Source: Comamonas avium
GTDB lineage: Bacteria > Pseudomonadota > Gammaproteobacteria > Burkholderiales > Burkholderiaceae_C
Direction of reading: 5' to 3'
DNA length: 64,000 nt
Assembly (NCBI RefSeq): GCF_014836675.1
Contig: NZ_JACSQK010000002.1
Coordinates: 310,001 to 374,000 of the forward strand
The position numbers were made by a program, and so were the translations under genes. Position 1 is the stretch's first letter; each line of letters opens with the position of its first letter. Positions 17,105 to 25,762 of the stretch are shown in pieces. The notes beneath the pieces are model-generated. The model saw only the letters and a program-made list of their open reading frames with translations, did not search any database and was not told the DNA's origin.

Positions 17105-17121
17105 TGCACTGATTTGGTGCA
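17105..17121. promoter_or_regulatory. NtrC (NRI) binding site upstream of glnK-amtB
   Basis: TGCACTGATTTGGTGCA matches the enterobacterial NtrC palindrome TGCACCAAAATGGTGCA at 13 of 17 positions, with both half-site ends intact. It lies about 80 bases upstream of the sigma54 -24 element, a normal enhancer distance. Confidence 0.7.
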
Positions 17122-17184
17122 TTGGCGGCAAGTGGCGCGCGCTCACTGTAGGACGCTTGTAACTCTCGCTTCAATGCCGCTGGT

Positions 17185-17594
<410 letters not shown>

Positions 17595-17620
17595 CGCAAC
17601 CCCTAATGCAAGAGACTGAC

Positions 17621-19003
17621 ATGAAAAAATCGCTCCCTGCACTCACGCTCGGCGTAGGCCTCTTGGCCACAGCCGCAGGTGCCTTTGCTCAAGAAGCTGC
17701 GCCTGTTGCAGCTGTTGTTGTAGAAGCCGTTGTGCAAACCGCAGCACCTGTGGCTGCCGCCGCGCAAGAAGTGGCCAAGCTGGACTCCGGTGACACCGCG
17801 TGGATGCTGACATCCACCATGCTGGTGATCTTGATGACCATCCCGGGCCTGGCCTTGTTTTATGGCGGTCTGGTGCGCTCCAAGAACATGCTGTCCGTGC
17901 TGGCACAGGTGTTCACCATCTTCTCGCTGATCACTGTGCTGTGGGCTATTTATGGCTTCTCGCTGACGTTCGGTGGCGAAGGCAAGTTCTACGGAGACTT
18001 CAGCAAGCTGTTCCTGGCTGGCATCACGCCCGACACGCTGTCTGGCATGCTGCCCACCATTCCTGAGTATGTGTTTGTGGCCTTCCAGTCGACCTTTGCT
18101 GCGATTACGGTGGCGTTGATCGTGGGTGCATTTGCAGAACGCATCAAGTTCTCTGCCGTGATGATTTTCTCGGTGTTGTGGTTCACCTTCAGCTACATCC
18201 CCATGGCCCACATGGTGTGGGGCGGTGGTTTGCTGGCAGCCGATGGCGCGCTCGATTTTGCGGGCGGAACGGTGGTGCATATCAACGCTGCCGTGGCTGG
18301 TCTGGTGGGTGCCTACATGGTGGGCAAGCGCATCGGCTTCGGTAAGGAAGCCCTGCCTCCTCACAGCCTGACACTGACCATGGTGGGGGCATCCCTGCTG
18401 TGGGTGGGCTGGTTCGGTTTCAACGCCGGCTCCGCTGGTGCTGCTAACGGTGGTGCAGGTCTGGCGTTCATCAACACCATCTTGGCAACTGGCGCTGCTG
18501 CCGTGGCCTGGATCGTGACGGAGTCGCTGCACAAGGGCAAGGCTTCCATGCTGGGCGCCGCATCCGGTGCGGTGGCTGGCCTGGTCACCATCACTCCCGC
18601 CGCTGGTTTTGTGGGCCCCATGGGCTCCATCGTGATGGGTCTGATTGCTGGCCCTCTGTGCCTGTGGGGGGTGTCTGGTCTGAAGCGCATGCTCAAGGCT
18701 GACGACGTGTGTGATGTGTTCGGCGTACATGGCGTGGGCGGTATCTTGGGCGCTATCTTGACGGGTGTGTTTGCCTCGCAAAGTCTGGGTGGCACAGGTG
18801 GTCTGAGTCCTGACACTTTCGCCATGGGTGCGCAGGTTTGGGTGCAGTTCAAGAGCGTGATCGTGACCATGGTCTGGTGCGGTGTGGTCTCTTACGTCTG
18901 CTTCAAGATCGCAGATATCCTGGTGGGTCTGCGAGTGGCTGAAGATGCTGAGCGCGAAGGCCTGGACATCACCACCCACGGTGAGTCTGCCTACAACCGT
19001 TAA
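17621..19003 (+). CDS. amtB: Ammonium transporter AmtB
   Basis: Inner-membrane ammonium channel (460 aa). ATG 17621 gives a clean signal peptide (cut near AFAQ); the upstream in-frame ATG at 17606 is less likely. An Ala/Val-rich stretch (about residues 24-50) links the signal to the channel, which starts DTAWMLTSTMLVILMTIPGLALFYGGL. Seen: GGTVVHINAAVAGL and VFGVHGVGG with the twin-histidine pore positions, and the cytoplasmic C-terminal EREGLDITTHGESAYN that contacts GlnK. Co-transcribed with glnK and followed by a terminator. Confidence 0.96.
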   Translation: MKKSLPALTLGVGLLATAAGAFAQEAAPVAAVVVEAVVQTAAPVAAAAQEVAKLDSGDTAWMLTSTMLVILMTIPGLALFYGGLVRSKNMLSVLAQVFTIFSLITVLWAIYGFSLTFGGEGKFYGDFSKLFLAGITPDTLSGMLPTIPEYVFVAFQSTFAAITVALIVGAFAERIKFSAVMIFSVLWFTFSYIPMAHMVWGGGLLAADGALDFAGGTVVHINAAVAGLVGAYMVGKRIGFGKEALPPHSLTLTMVGASLLWVGWFGFNAGSAGAANGGAGLAFINTILATGAAAVAWIVTESLHKGKASMLGAASGAVAGLVTITPAAGFVGPMGSIVMGLIAGPLCLWGVSGLKRMLKADDVCDVFGVHGVGGILGAILTGVFASQSLGGTGGLSPDTFAMGAQVWVQFKSVIVTMVWCGVVSYVCFKIADILVGLRVAEDAEREGLDITTHGESAYNR

Positions 19004-19046
19004 GCATAGACAGCAGGCAGCACGCACTGCCTGCGAGGTTTGCTTG

Positions 19047-19073
19047 AACCGCCCCTTCGGGGGCGGTTTTTTT
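19047..19073 (+). terminator. Rho-independent terminator of glnK-amtB
   Basis: Perfect 9-bp stem (19047-19055 with 19060-19068), TTCG tetraloop, then a run of T to 19073. Confidence 0.92.
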
Positions 19074-19167
19074 GTTGCTGCAGCGCAGCGTGATTCACGC
19101 AGGGCATTCAAAAAATTCACGCCCGGACAGCTGGTAAAAAACCGTGGTGTCGCTACGATTTACAGCC

Positions 19168-20292
19168 ATGGATGCAGCCCTTCACCAGATTCAAGCGCGC
19201 GTACGCGCCGCCATTGCTGAACAAACGCCCCTGCGCATTTGCGGGGGTGGCAGCAAAGACTTTCACGCCATGCAATTGCAAGGCGACATTGTGGACACCT
19301 GCAGCCTGACAGGCATCGTCAGTTATGAGCCCAGCGAACTGGTCGTGACCGTCAAGGCTGGCACACCTTTAGCAGAGCTGGAGGCCGTACTGGCTGCGCA
19401 AGGCCAGTGCCTGGCGTTTGAGCCCCCCCACTTTGCCGGCAGTACCAACAGGCAAGCTACGGTAGGTGGCATGGTGGCTGCCGGATGGAGTGGCCCGGCC
19501 CGCGCCAGTGCAGGTGCCGTGCGCGATTTTGTTCTGGGCATTGAAATCATCAATGGCAAGGCTGAGCTGCTGCGTTTTGGTGGCACGGTGATGAAGAATG
19601 TGGCGGGCTATGACGTCTCGCGGCTCATGGCCGGTAGCTGGGGAACTCTGGGCCTGATCACGGAAGTCAGCCTCAAAGTTTTGCCCGTTGCGCCTGCAGA
19701 AACCACGCTGCGCTTTGATGGCGTGTCGCAAGCCGAGGCTCTGCAGCGCCTGAACCTGTGGGGCGGCCAGCCTTTGCCGCTGAACGCCAGTTGCTGGGTA
19801 GAAGACGCTGGTGTGGACACGCTGTATGTGCGCCTGCGTGGTGCGGTGGCAGCGGTGGATGCGGCATGCCGCAGCATGGGTGGCGTACGGCTGGACAGCG
19901 CGCAGACGGCGGGCGACTGGCAGGCCTGCCGTGAACAGCAATTGCCATGGTTCACCACGCGTACAGCCACCGAGTGCCTGTGGCGCTTGTCGGTGCCGCA
20001 AACCGCCCCGGTGCTGGCGCTGCCTGCGGGCGTCGCTGCACCGCTGGTGGAGTGGCACGGTGGCTTGCGCTGGGTGAAAGCACCACGCGCAGCCGGTGCC
20101 AGCTTGCACCAGATTGCACAGGCTGCAGGGGGTAGCGCTTTGCTATTCAGAGCTGAAAGCCAAGAGCAGATCAGCGCTGAAGCCATATTCAACCCAAATA
20201 ACCAGGGCGTGGTGCAGATACACCAGCAATTGAAGCAGGCGTTTGATCCCGCGGGCATTTTCAATCCCGGGCGTACCTCTGCGTTGTTCTAA
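19168..20292 (+). CDS. glcE: Glycolate oxidase FAD-binding subunit GlcE
   Basis: Subunit (374 aa) of glycolate oxidase, which oxidises glycolate to glyoxylate in the 2-phosphoglycolate salvage route. ATG 19168 is chosen; an upstream in-frame start at 19144 adds only MVSLRFTA. Seen: PCMH-type FAD domain with LRICGGGSKDF, VTVKAGTPLAELEAVLAAQG, and AGYDVSRLMAGSWGTLGLITEVSLKVLP; C-terminus FDPAGIFNPGR as in GlcD/GlcE. Next to glcF (52-base gap), but no glcD lies upstream, where amtB is found. Confidence 0.92.
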   Translation: MDAALHQIQARVRAAIAEQTPLRICGGGSKDFHAMQLQGDIVDTCSLTGIVSYEPSELVVTVKAGTPLAELEAVLAAQGQCLAFEPPHFAGSTNRQATVGGMVAAGWSGPARASAGAVRDFVLGIEIINGKAELLRFGGTVMKNVAGYDVSRLMAGSWGTLGLITEVSLKVLPVAPAETTLRFDGVSQAEALQRLNLWGGQPLPLNASCWVEDAGVDTLYVRLRGAVAAVDAACRSMGGVRLDSAQTAGDWQACREQQLPWFTTRTATECLWRLSVPQTAPVLALPAGVAAPLVEWHGGLRWVKAPRAAGASLHQIAQAAGGSALLFRAESQEQISAEAIFNPNNQGVVQIHQQLKQAFDPAGIFNPGRTSALF

Positions 20293-20344
20293 GCGCTGCG
20301 CACCGGCAATGGTCAGAATCTAGAAAACCCACGAGACAACACCC

Positions 20345-21604
20345 ATGCAAACCAATTTGGCACCCGAGTACCTCGGAACGCCCGAAGGGCAAGAAGCGGA
20401 AGCCATTCTGCGCAAGTGCGTGCACTGCGGCTTTTGCACGGCCACCTGCCCCACTTACCAGATTCTGGGCGATGAGCTCGATGGACCCCGCGGCCGTATT
20501 TACCTGATCAAGCAGGTGCTGGAAGGGCAGGCGCCCACGCGTGCCACGCAAATGCACCTGGACCGCTGCCTGACTTGCCGCAACTGCGAGTCCACCTGCC
20601 CCAGCGGCGTGCAATACGGGCACCTGGTGGACATTGGCCGCAAAGTGGTGGACGAAAAGGTGCAGCGCCCCGTGGGCGAGCGCATGCAGCGCTGGCTGCT
20701 CAAGGAAGGCCTGACGTCACCCTTGTTTGCACCGGCGATGAAGCTGGGGCAATCCGTGCGCAGCTGGCTGCCTGAGAGCATTCAAGCCAAAGTGCCACCC
20801 AAGAGTGAGCACGGCGCATGGCCCACCCGCAGCCATGCACGCAAAGTGCTGCTGCAGCAAGGCTGTGTACAGCCGGCCATGTTGCCCAACATCAACTACG
20901 CCACCGCACGCGTGCTGGATGCGGTGGGCATTCAAACCGTGGTGGTGACACAAAGCCAGTGTTGTGGTGCCGTGAAGTACCACCTCAATGACCACGAGGG
21001 CGGCAAAGCCCAGATGCGCGCCAATATCGATGCGTGGTGGCCCGCTGTTGCCGCAGGCGAGGTGGAGGCGATTGTGAGTAACGCCTCAGGCTGCGGTGCC
21101 ATGGTCAAAGACTGGGGCCATGTGCTGCAGCATGAGCCGGCCTATGCTGACAAAGCGGCCCATATCAGCGCGTTGACACGGGATTTGAGTGAGCTGCTAC
21201 CCGCCTTGCTGCCGGAGCTGGCGGCCAAGCTGCAAGGCAAGGTGCAGGTGGTGCAGCAGCCCATGGCTTACCACCCGCCGTGCACCTTGCAACATGCGCA
21301 AAAGCTCAAAGGCGTGGTGGAGGCCAACTTGGGCAAGCTGGGATTTCAGCTGACCACGGCGCGCACCGAGTCCCACCTGTGCTGTGGATCGGCAGGCACT
21401 TACTCGGTGTTGCAACCGGTATTGTCCAAAACGCTGCGTGATCGAAAATTGCGAGCACTCAACGAAGCTGTGACTGAACCTGTAGCCATTTTGTCGGCCA
21501 ATATTGGTTGTATTGCCCACCTGCAAAGTGGAACGCCACTGCCTGTGCGCCACTGGGTGGAAGTGCTCGATGAGGCGTTGGCTGCGATTGCTTCGCACAA
21601 CTAA
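20345..21604 (+). CDS. glcF: Glycolate oxidase iron-sulfur subunit GlcF
   Basis: Electron-transfer subunit (419 aa) of glycolate oxidase. Two 4Fe-4S ferredoxin motifs are present, CVHCGFCTATCP and CLTCRNCESTCP. Two CCG domains follow, one with SQCCGAVKYHLN and one with LCCGSAGTYSVL, as in heterodisulfide reductase-type subunits. It forms an operon with glcE. Activity would need a GlcD subunit encoded elsewhere. Confidence 0.94.
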   Translation: MQTNLAPEYLGTPEGQEAEAILRKCVHCGFCTATCPTYQILGDELDGPRGRIYLIKQVLEGQAPTRATQMHLDRCLTCRNCESTCPSGVQYGHLVDIGRKVVDEKVQRPVGERMQRWLLKEGLTSPLFAPAMKLGQSVRSWLPESIQAKVPPKSEHGAWPTRSHARKVLLQQGCVQPAMLPNINYATARVLDAVGIQTVVVTQSQCCGAVKYHLNDHEGGKAQMRANIDAWWPAVAAGEVEAIVSNASGCGAMVKDWGHVLQHEPAYADKAAHISALTRDLSELLPALLPELAAKLQGKVQVVQQPMAYHPPCTLQHAQKLKGVVEANLGKLGFQLTTARTESHLCCGSAGTYSVLQPVLSKTLRDRKLRALNEAVTEPVAILSANIGCIAHLQSGTPLPVRHWVEVLDEALAAIASHN

Positions 21605-21680
21605 AGAGGCCATCGATTCGCATTGATGGCGCAATGCTGGCATCATCGCGTGTTTGATTTTTTGCACTGGCCTACCGCCC

Positions 21681-22421
21681 ATGACCGAACCCGTGTCCTC
21701 CACCGTTGAAAACGCTGCGCCCGCCGCACCGGCGCAAGCGCCTGCCCGAGCCGACCGTCGTCCTCCCCATCACGGTGGCCGTGGTCGCCCTGCTGGCAAT
21801 GCAGCTTCGCGCCCAGTGCGTGAAGTTCACCCTGTGCTGGCCCAGCTGGCACAACTGCACCCCGTGCTGTTTGGTGCCACCGTGCAGCCACTCAAGCGCG
21901 GGACATACCAAGACCTGCTGGCTTTGCACGGTGAGGCGCTGGACAAGGCGGGGCTGAAGGTTGCCATGGCGATCCACACCCGCTCGACCCGCTATCTGAA
22001 TGCGGTGGCTTCGGGCGCTGCGCGCCACGATCTGCAAGGCAATCCGGTGGAAGCCATGGCACCGGAGCATGTGTTCCACGCCTTGGTGGAAGTGTTCAAG
22101 CGCAAGAAGCCCCGTGATGGCGAAGACCTGCAGGTCAAGCTGCGTCGCCGCATGGGCATGGCTTTCATGGACTCAGGCCTGAGCCGCGAGGCCTATCTGG
22201 AAGTGGTGCAGGTGCGTGATGAAGCCACGCAAACCCTGCTGGATGCCGCTTTGGACGAGGTGGCAGAGCAAGACGCCAAGGCCGAAGCTGTGCAGCGTGC
22301 CTTTGCTGGCAGCGGTGCTGCGTCAATTGAGGCATTTGCCGATATGTACGGCATGAACCCGCACGCCGTGCAGCGTCAGCTGCACCGTGCCAAGCAGTTG
22401 CAAGGCCAGCAGGCTGAGTAA
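21681..22421 (+). CDS. proQ: ProQ/FinO-domain RNA chaperone
   Basis: RNA-binding protein (246 aa). ATG 21681 follows a longer in-frame option at 21654. The first about 45 residues are Ala/Pro/Arg-rich and likely disordered and basic. The ProQ/FinO core spans about residues 50-160: LHPVLFGATVQPLKRGTYQDLL, AMAIHTRSTRYLNAVASGAARHDLQGNPV. The C-terminal part is helical and acidic, then basic. The family binds structured RNAs and 3' ends of mRNAs and sRNAs. It sits 76 bases after glcF and is closed by a strong bidirectional hairpin. Confidence 0.85.
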   Translation: MTEPVSSTVENAAPAAPAQAPARADRRPPHHGGRGRPAGNAASRPVREVHPVLAQLAQLHPVLFGATVQPLKRGTYQDLLALHGEALDKAGLKVAMAIHTRSTRYLNAVASGAARHDLQGNPVEAMAPEHVFHALVEVFKRKKPRDGEDLQVKLRRRMGMAFMDSGLSREAYLEVVQVRDEATQTLLDAALDEVAEQDAKAEAVQRAFAGSGAASIEAFADMYGMNPHAVQRQLHRAKQLQGQQAE

Positions 22422-22442
22422 AAGCCTGAGTGGCACACGACT

Positions 22443-22471
22443 AAAAAAAGGGCCTTCAAGGCCCTTTTTTT
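22443..22471. terminator. Bidirectional terminator between proQ-like and glutathione peroxidase genes
   Basis: Perfect 12-bp stem with an A tract on one arm and a T tract on the other (22443-22454 with 22460-22471, loop TTCAA). It serves the convergent genes on both strands. Confidence 0.92.
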
Positions 22472-22964
22472 ATGGCTGTGGCGTGCGCAGGGCCTGCTCA
22501 ATATCTGTCGTCAGGCTTTGCGGAGTGTCCTTGGGGGCGTAGCGGTGCAGAACCCGGCCATCGCGCCCCAGCAGGAACTTGGTGAAGTTCCACTTGATCA
22601 TCTCGGTGCCCAGAATGCCCGGTGCCTGTGCTTTGAGCCATGCAAAGAGCGGATGGGCGCTGGCACCGTTCACGTCCACCTTGGACATCATGAGAAAGTC
22701 CACACCGTAATTGCGCTGGCAAAAGCTGGCAATTTCAGTGTCACTGCCCTTGTCTTGCTGGCCAAACTGGTTGCAGGGAAAGCCCAGAATCACCAGCCCT
22801 TGATCGACATAGCGCTGGTGCAATTGCTGCAGGCCCTCAAATTGCGGCGTAAAGCCGCAGGCGCTGGCGGTGTTGACCACCAAAACCACCTTGCCTTCAT
22901 AGCTGGACAAAGCCTGGCTATGGCCGTCAATGCTGGTTGCTGAAAAGTCGTAAAAACTGGTCAT
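22470..22964 (-). CDS. Glutathione peroxidase (thioredoxin-like)
   Basis: Peroxidase (164 aa) reducing H2O2 or lipid hydroperoxides with glutathione or thioredoxin. ATG 22964 gives MTSFYDFSATSIDG; an in-frame extension to 23078 has no family similarity. Seen: catalytic Cys36 in NTASACGFTPQ, the Gln-bearing GFPCNQFGQQD and the Trp in IKWNFTKFL, i.e. the full Cys-Gln-Trp set. The Cys-type active site is typical of bacterial BtuE-like enzymes. No signal peptide. Confidence 0.93.
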   Translation of the reverse strand: MTSFYDFSATSIDGHSQALSSYEGKVVLVVNTASACGFTPQFEGLQQLHQRYVDQGLVILGFPCNQFGQQDKGSDTEIASFCQRNYGVDFLMMSKVDVNGASAHPLFAWLKAQAPGILGTEMIKWNFTKFLLGRDGRVLHRYAPKDTPQSLTTDIEQALRTPQP

Positions 22965-23067
22965 GGTGGACTCGGTGCAAGAAGAGGTGCAGGCATCTTG
23001 CCACCACAGCTGCTTTGCACGCCACCGCGATGCCAATACAACCAGAGAAGTTGTACCCACGTGGTAT

Positions 23068-23096
23068 TTGAATTTCACCGTGATTTGCGTTAAATT
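23068..23096 (+). promoter_or_regulatory. Candidate sigma70 promoter of the small membrane protein gene
   Basis: TTGAAT (23068-23073), 17-base spacer, TAAATT (23091-23096), in an AT-rich stretch 42 bases before the start codon at 23138. Confidence 0.4.
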
Positions 23097-23137
23097 TTTT
23101 ATACCTGTTGTAGTTCATCGCAATAAAGGAGGTTTCC

Positions 23138-23320
23138 ATGAGCCGTGGATTACGCTCTTTGTTTGAAAGCTCAACTTTTGTTTTGGCACTGGGTGTCGTG
23201 GTGTTGCTCAGCGGTATGGGGTATGGCACCTATACGGCACACAACAAACCCGAGGTGCATGTGCAAGTGATGGAGCCCATCCCTGGGCCTGCTGACGCTG
23301 CGCAGGCCACCAAGCCTTAG
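23138..23320 (+). CDS. Small single-pass membrane protein, unknown function
   Basis: 60-residue protein. Supported by a very strong RBS (AAAGGAGG 8 bases before ATG), an AT-rich promoter region and a dedicated terminator. One transmembrane segment at about residues 13-32 (STFVLALGVVVLLSGMGYG), a basic N-terminus, then a soluble Pro/Val-rich tail ending in AAQATKP. By the positive-inside rule the tail would be periplasmic. I do not recognise a family. It is a free-standing gene between two convergent minus-strand genes. Confidence 0.75.
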   Translation: MSRGLRSLFESSTFVLALGVVVLLSGMGYGTYTAHNKPEVHVQVMEPIPGPADAAQATKP

Positions 23321-23333
23321 CCGCACCAGTTAG

Positions 23334-23375
23334 ATCCAAAAACTCCGCACAGCTAGCCTGGCGGGGTTTTTGGAT
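23334..23375. terminator. Bidirectional terminator
   Basis: 15-bp stem (23334-23348 with 23361-23375, one G-T pair) with a T tract on the plus strand and the complementary tract on the minus strand. It serves the small protein gene (+) and the EamA gene (-). Confidence 0.85.
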
Positions 23376-23386
23376 GGGGTGCAGGC

Positions 23387-24268
23387 TCAGCGTTTATTGC
23401 TCTGCAGCACGGCCATCAAGGCCCCGGAGATGATGAGCAGGCCACCCAGCAGCATGCGAGGCGTCAACTCGGTGGCGCCCAGCAGCCACGCCGAGCCGCT
23501 GGCAAACAGGACTTCAGACAGCATGATCAGCGACGTGGTGCTGGTCGGTACACGCGCAGCGCCGTACTGCAGCGCCCACGAGCCGATGGCCACAAAAACG
23601 GCCATGCCCAGCGCGCAAGAGACCCAGACGACATCGGGCGCAGGCACGGCAGGAAAGTAGCCCGTGACATAGCCGAGGCTGGCTGTGGCCAGGCCCACAC
23701 ACATGCAGCCAATGAACATGGCCAGCACCCGCGCCATGCTGGGTGCGTGAAAGCTGCGGCGCAAGATGACATTGGTGCAGGCAAAGCACAGGCCACCAAA
23801 CACGGCCAGGTATTCGGACAGGCCAATGCCGGCCGTCAGGCTGTGCAGGCTGGCGCCTTCGGGCACGATCACTAAAGCCATGCCGCTGAAGGCCAGAACC
23901 AGGCGCAGCAAGCCTGCACGGGTTGGGCGCTCACCCAGAAAGCGCCAGGCCAGCAGCACGGTCCATGCGGGCATGAGATAGAACAGCAAGATCACGCGCA
24001 CCACATCGCCGGTGGAGGCTGCCATGTTGAAGGACACATTGGTCAAGCCCGAGGACAAGGCCAGCAGCCACAGCGTGCGGTGGGTCAGAAATGCGTGCAG
24101 GCTGCTGCGCATCCACACCACGGTGATCACGGTCAGCAGGCTGTAGATCATGCTGGTGGCCCATGGGGCCACCAGGCCCGCGGCATGCATGGTCTGAAAG
24201 GGCCACCAAGCCAGGCCCCAGACCATGGCATTGAACAGCAGCGAGAAATAAGGCAAAGAGAAATGCAT
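23387..24268 (-). CDS. EamA/DMT-family transporter
   Basis: Inner-membrane drug/metabolite transporter (293 aa, about 10 TM segments) made of two EamA repeats. ATG 24268 (MHFSLPYFSLLFNAMVWGL) is chosen; the frame stays open to 24961 but that part lies antisense inside lplT and is not protein-like. Seen: the repeat ends RFLGERPTRAGLLRLVLAFSG and SEVLFASGSAWLLGATELTP. Substrate unknown; exporters of amino acids or metabolites are common in the family. Downstream of lplT by 62 bases, possibly one transcript. Confidence 0.87.
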   Translation of the reverse strand: MHFSLPYFSLLFNAMVWGLAWWPFQTMHAAGLVAPWATSMIYSLLTVITVVWMRSSLHAFLTHRTLWLLALSSGLTNVSFNMAASTGDVVRVILLFYLMPAWTVLLAWRFLGERPTRAGLLRLVLAFSGMALVIVPEGASLHSLTAGIGLSEYLAVFGGLCFACTNVILRRSFHAPSMARVLAMFIGCMCVGLATASLGYVTGYFPAVPAPDVVWVSCALGMAVFVAIGSWALQYGAARVPTSTTSLIMLSEVLFASGSAWLLGATELTPRMLLGGLLIISGALMAVLQSNKR

Positions 24269-24330
24269 GTCAAAAATGGCTCCGGCGCAGGTGGTGCCTG
24301 CGCCGGATGCTATGGATATAGTCTTTTGTT

Positions 24331-25620
24331 TTAGTGGTGGTCTTTGCGCGCAATGTCTAGCAAGCGGCGCACTTCGCTGCCATGTTTGCGGCAATTGTGC
24401 AGGTACCAGCGGCCAATCAGCCACATGGTGGCTGCCACAATTGCGCCAAAACCGGTGATGGCTCCGTAGGCGGAAACACCCCACATGGTGCTCAGGCTGT
24501 ACAGCGCGCCCAGGCCCAAAATACATGCTTGCTCGTTGAAGTTTTGCACCGCAATCGAGCGGCCCGCACCCATCAGGCTGTGGCCGCGGTGCTGAAGCAA
24601 TGCGTTCATGGGAACGACCAGATAACCCCCCAGGCCGCCCAGCACGATCAGGAACGGAACGGCAATCCACAGGTGACCGATGAAGTTCATGCAAATAACC
24701 AGCAGGCCCATGGCGATACCCATTGGTATCACACGTGTGGCGTGCTGCAGCTTCATGCGCATGGACGCCAGCACGGCCCCCACCGCAGTGCCAATGGCGA
24801 CCACGCCCACCAGCGCTGAAGCTTGTGTGGTGCTGTAGCCCAAGGCCACTGCCGCCCAGGCCAGCACGATGTAGCGCAGATTGCCCGAGACGCCCCAAAA
24901 CAGCGTAGTGGTGGACAGAGAGATCTGGCCCAGCTTGTCTTTCCACAGGCGGCGGTTGCAATCCCAGAAATCAGGCAGCAGCGCCAGCGCATTGCGAAAG
25001 TTGCTTTTCTGGGAGTCTTGGCTCAAGGGCACCAGGGGGGCAGAGGTGCGTGGAATGCGCAGATTGAAGGCCGCTGCCAGAGCGTAGACAAAAATAAGCA
25101 CGCCAATGGCCGCTTCGGCAGCGTTGTTAACGCCGGGAATGTGCAAGGCCAGCAAGTGCGAGGAAATGGCCGGGCCAACCAACTGGCCGCCCAGCAGCAC
25201 GCCCAAGATGATGGAGGTGATGGTCAGCCCCTCAATCCAGCCATTCGCCTTGACCAGCTGGGAAGCGGGGAGCAGCTCGGTCAAGATGCCGTATTTGGCC
25301 GGGGAATACGCTGCAGCACCCAGACCGACCACGGCATAGGCTAGCAGCGGGTGGTGGCCAAACAGCATCAGCAGGCAGCCCAGCACCTTGATGGCATTGC
25401 TGATGAACATCACCCGCCCTTTGGGCAAGGCATCGGCAAAGGCCCCCACAAAAGGGGCCAGCACGACGTAAAACAGCGCGAACATGGGAACCAGAGCGGC
25501 ACTTTGCCACTCGGGGGCTCCGCCCGTACGTAACAGCTCTACAGCGGTGACGAACAGGGCGTTATCGGCCAGCGAGCTGAAAAACTGCGCTGACATGATG
25601 GTGTAGAAACCGCGCTTCAT
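24331..25620 (-). CDS. lplT: Lysophospholipid transporter LplT
   Basis: MFS-type inner-membrane flippase (429 aa) that returns lysophospholipids to the cytoplasm for re-acylation. ATG 25620 gives MKRGFYTIMSAQFFSSLADNAL, the LplT signature opening; an alternative in-frame start is 25638. Other markers: SPAKYGILTELLPASQLVKANGWIEGLTI and GGLGGYLVVPMNALLQHRGH. In many proteobacteria lplT is beside or fused to the acyltransferase gene aas; here it is alone and divergent from alr, as often seen in Burkholderiales. Confidence 0.93.
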   Translation of the reverse strand: MKRGFYTIMSAQFFSSLADNALFVTAVELLRTGGAPEWQSAALVPMFALFYVVLAPFVGAFADALPKGRVMFISNAIKVLGCLLMLFGHHPLLAYAVVGLGAAAYSPAKYGILTELLPASQLVKANGWIEGLTITSIILGVLLGGQLVGPAISSHLLALHIPGVNNAAEAAIGVLIFVYALAAAFNLRIPRTSAPLVPLSQDSQKSNFRNALALLPDFWDCNRRLWKDKLGQISLSTTTLFWGVSGNLRYIVLAWAAVALGYSTTQASALVGVVAIGTAVGAVLASMRMKLQHATRVIPMGIAMGLLVICMNFIGHLWIAVPFLIVLGGLGGYLVVPMNALLQHRGHSLMGAGRSIAVQNFNEQACILGLGALYSLSTMWGVSAYGAITGFGAIVAATMWLIGRWYLHNCRKHGSEVRRLLDIARKDHH

Positions 25621-25762
25621 GAAATGCTGTGCGCACACCTGCCCTCAGGGACAGGCGCACGGAAATGATTGTCCCGATGGCGAAAGGAGTGGCGGTTATA
25701 TCACGCACACTTCGAACACTGGTGCCAGAATGGCCGCTGTTTGCTCTCGATTGTGATTTGTC

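Noticed and set aside
17603-19120. 505-codon minus-strand frame across amtB
   Set aside because: Antisense to the complete amtB gene. His/Gln/Arg-rich translation typical of GC-rich shadow frames, no domain.
20130-20190. Part of glcE that resembles the spacer-repeat arms (AGCGCTTTGCTATT-like)
   Set aside because: Within a continuous GlcE frame, arms do not pair well; similarity is short and probably chance.
24269-24961. N-terminal extension of the EamA gene to 24961
   Set aside because: The extra 231 residues lie within lplT and are not membrane- or domain-like; ATG 24268 gives the normal family start.
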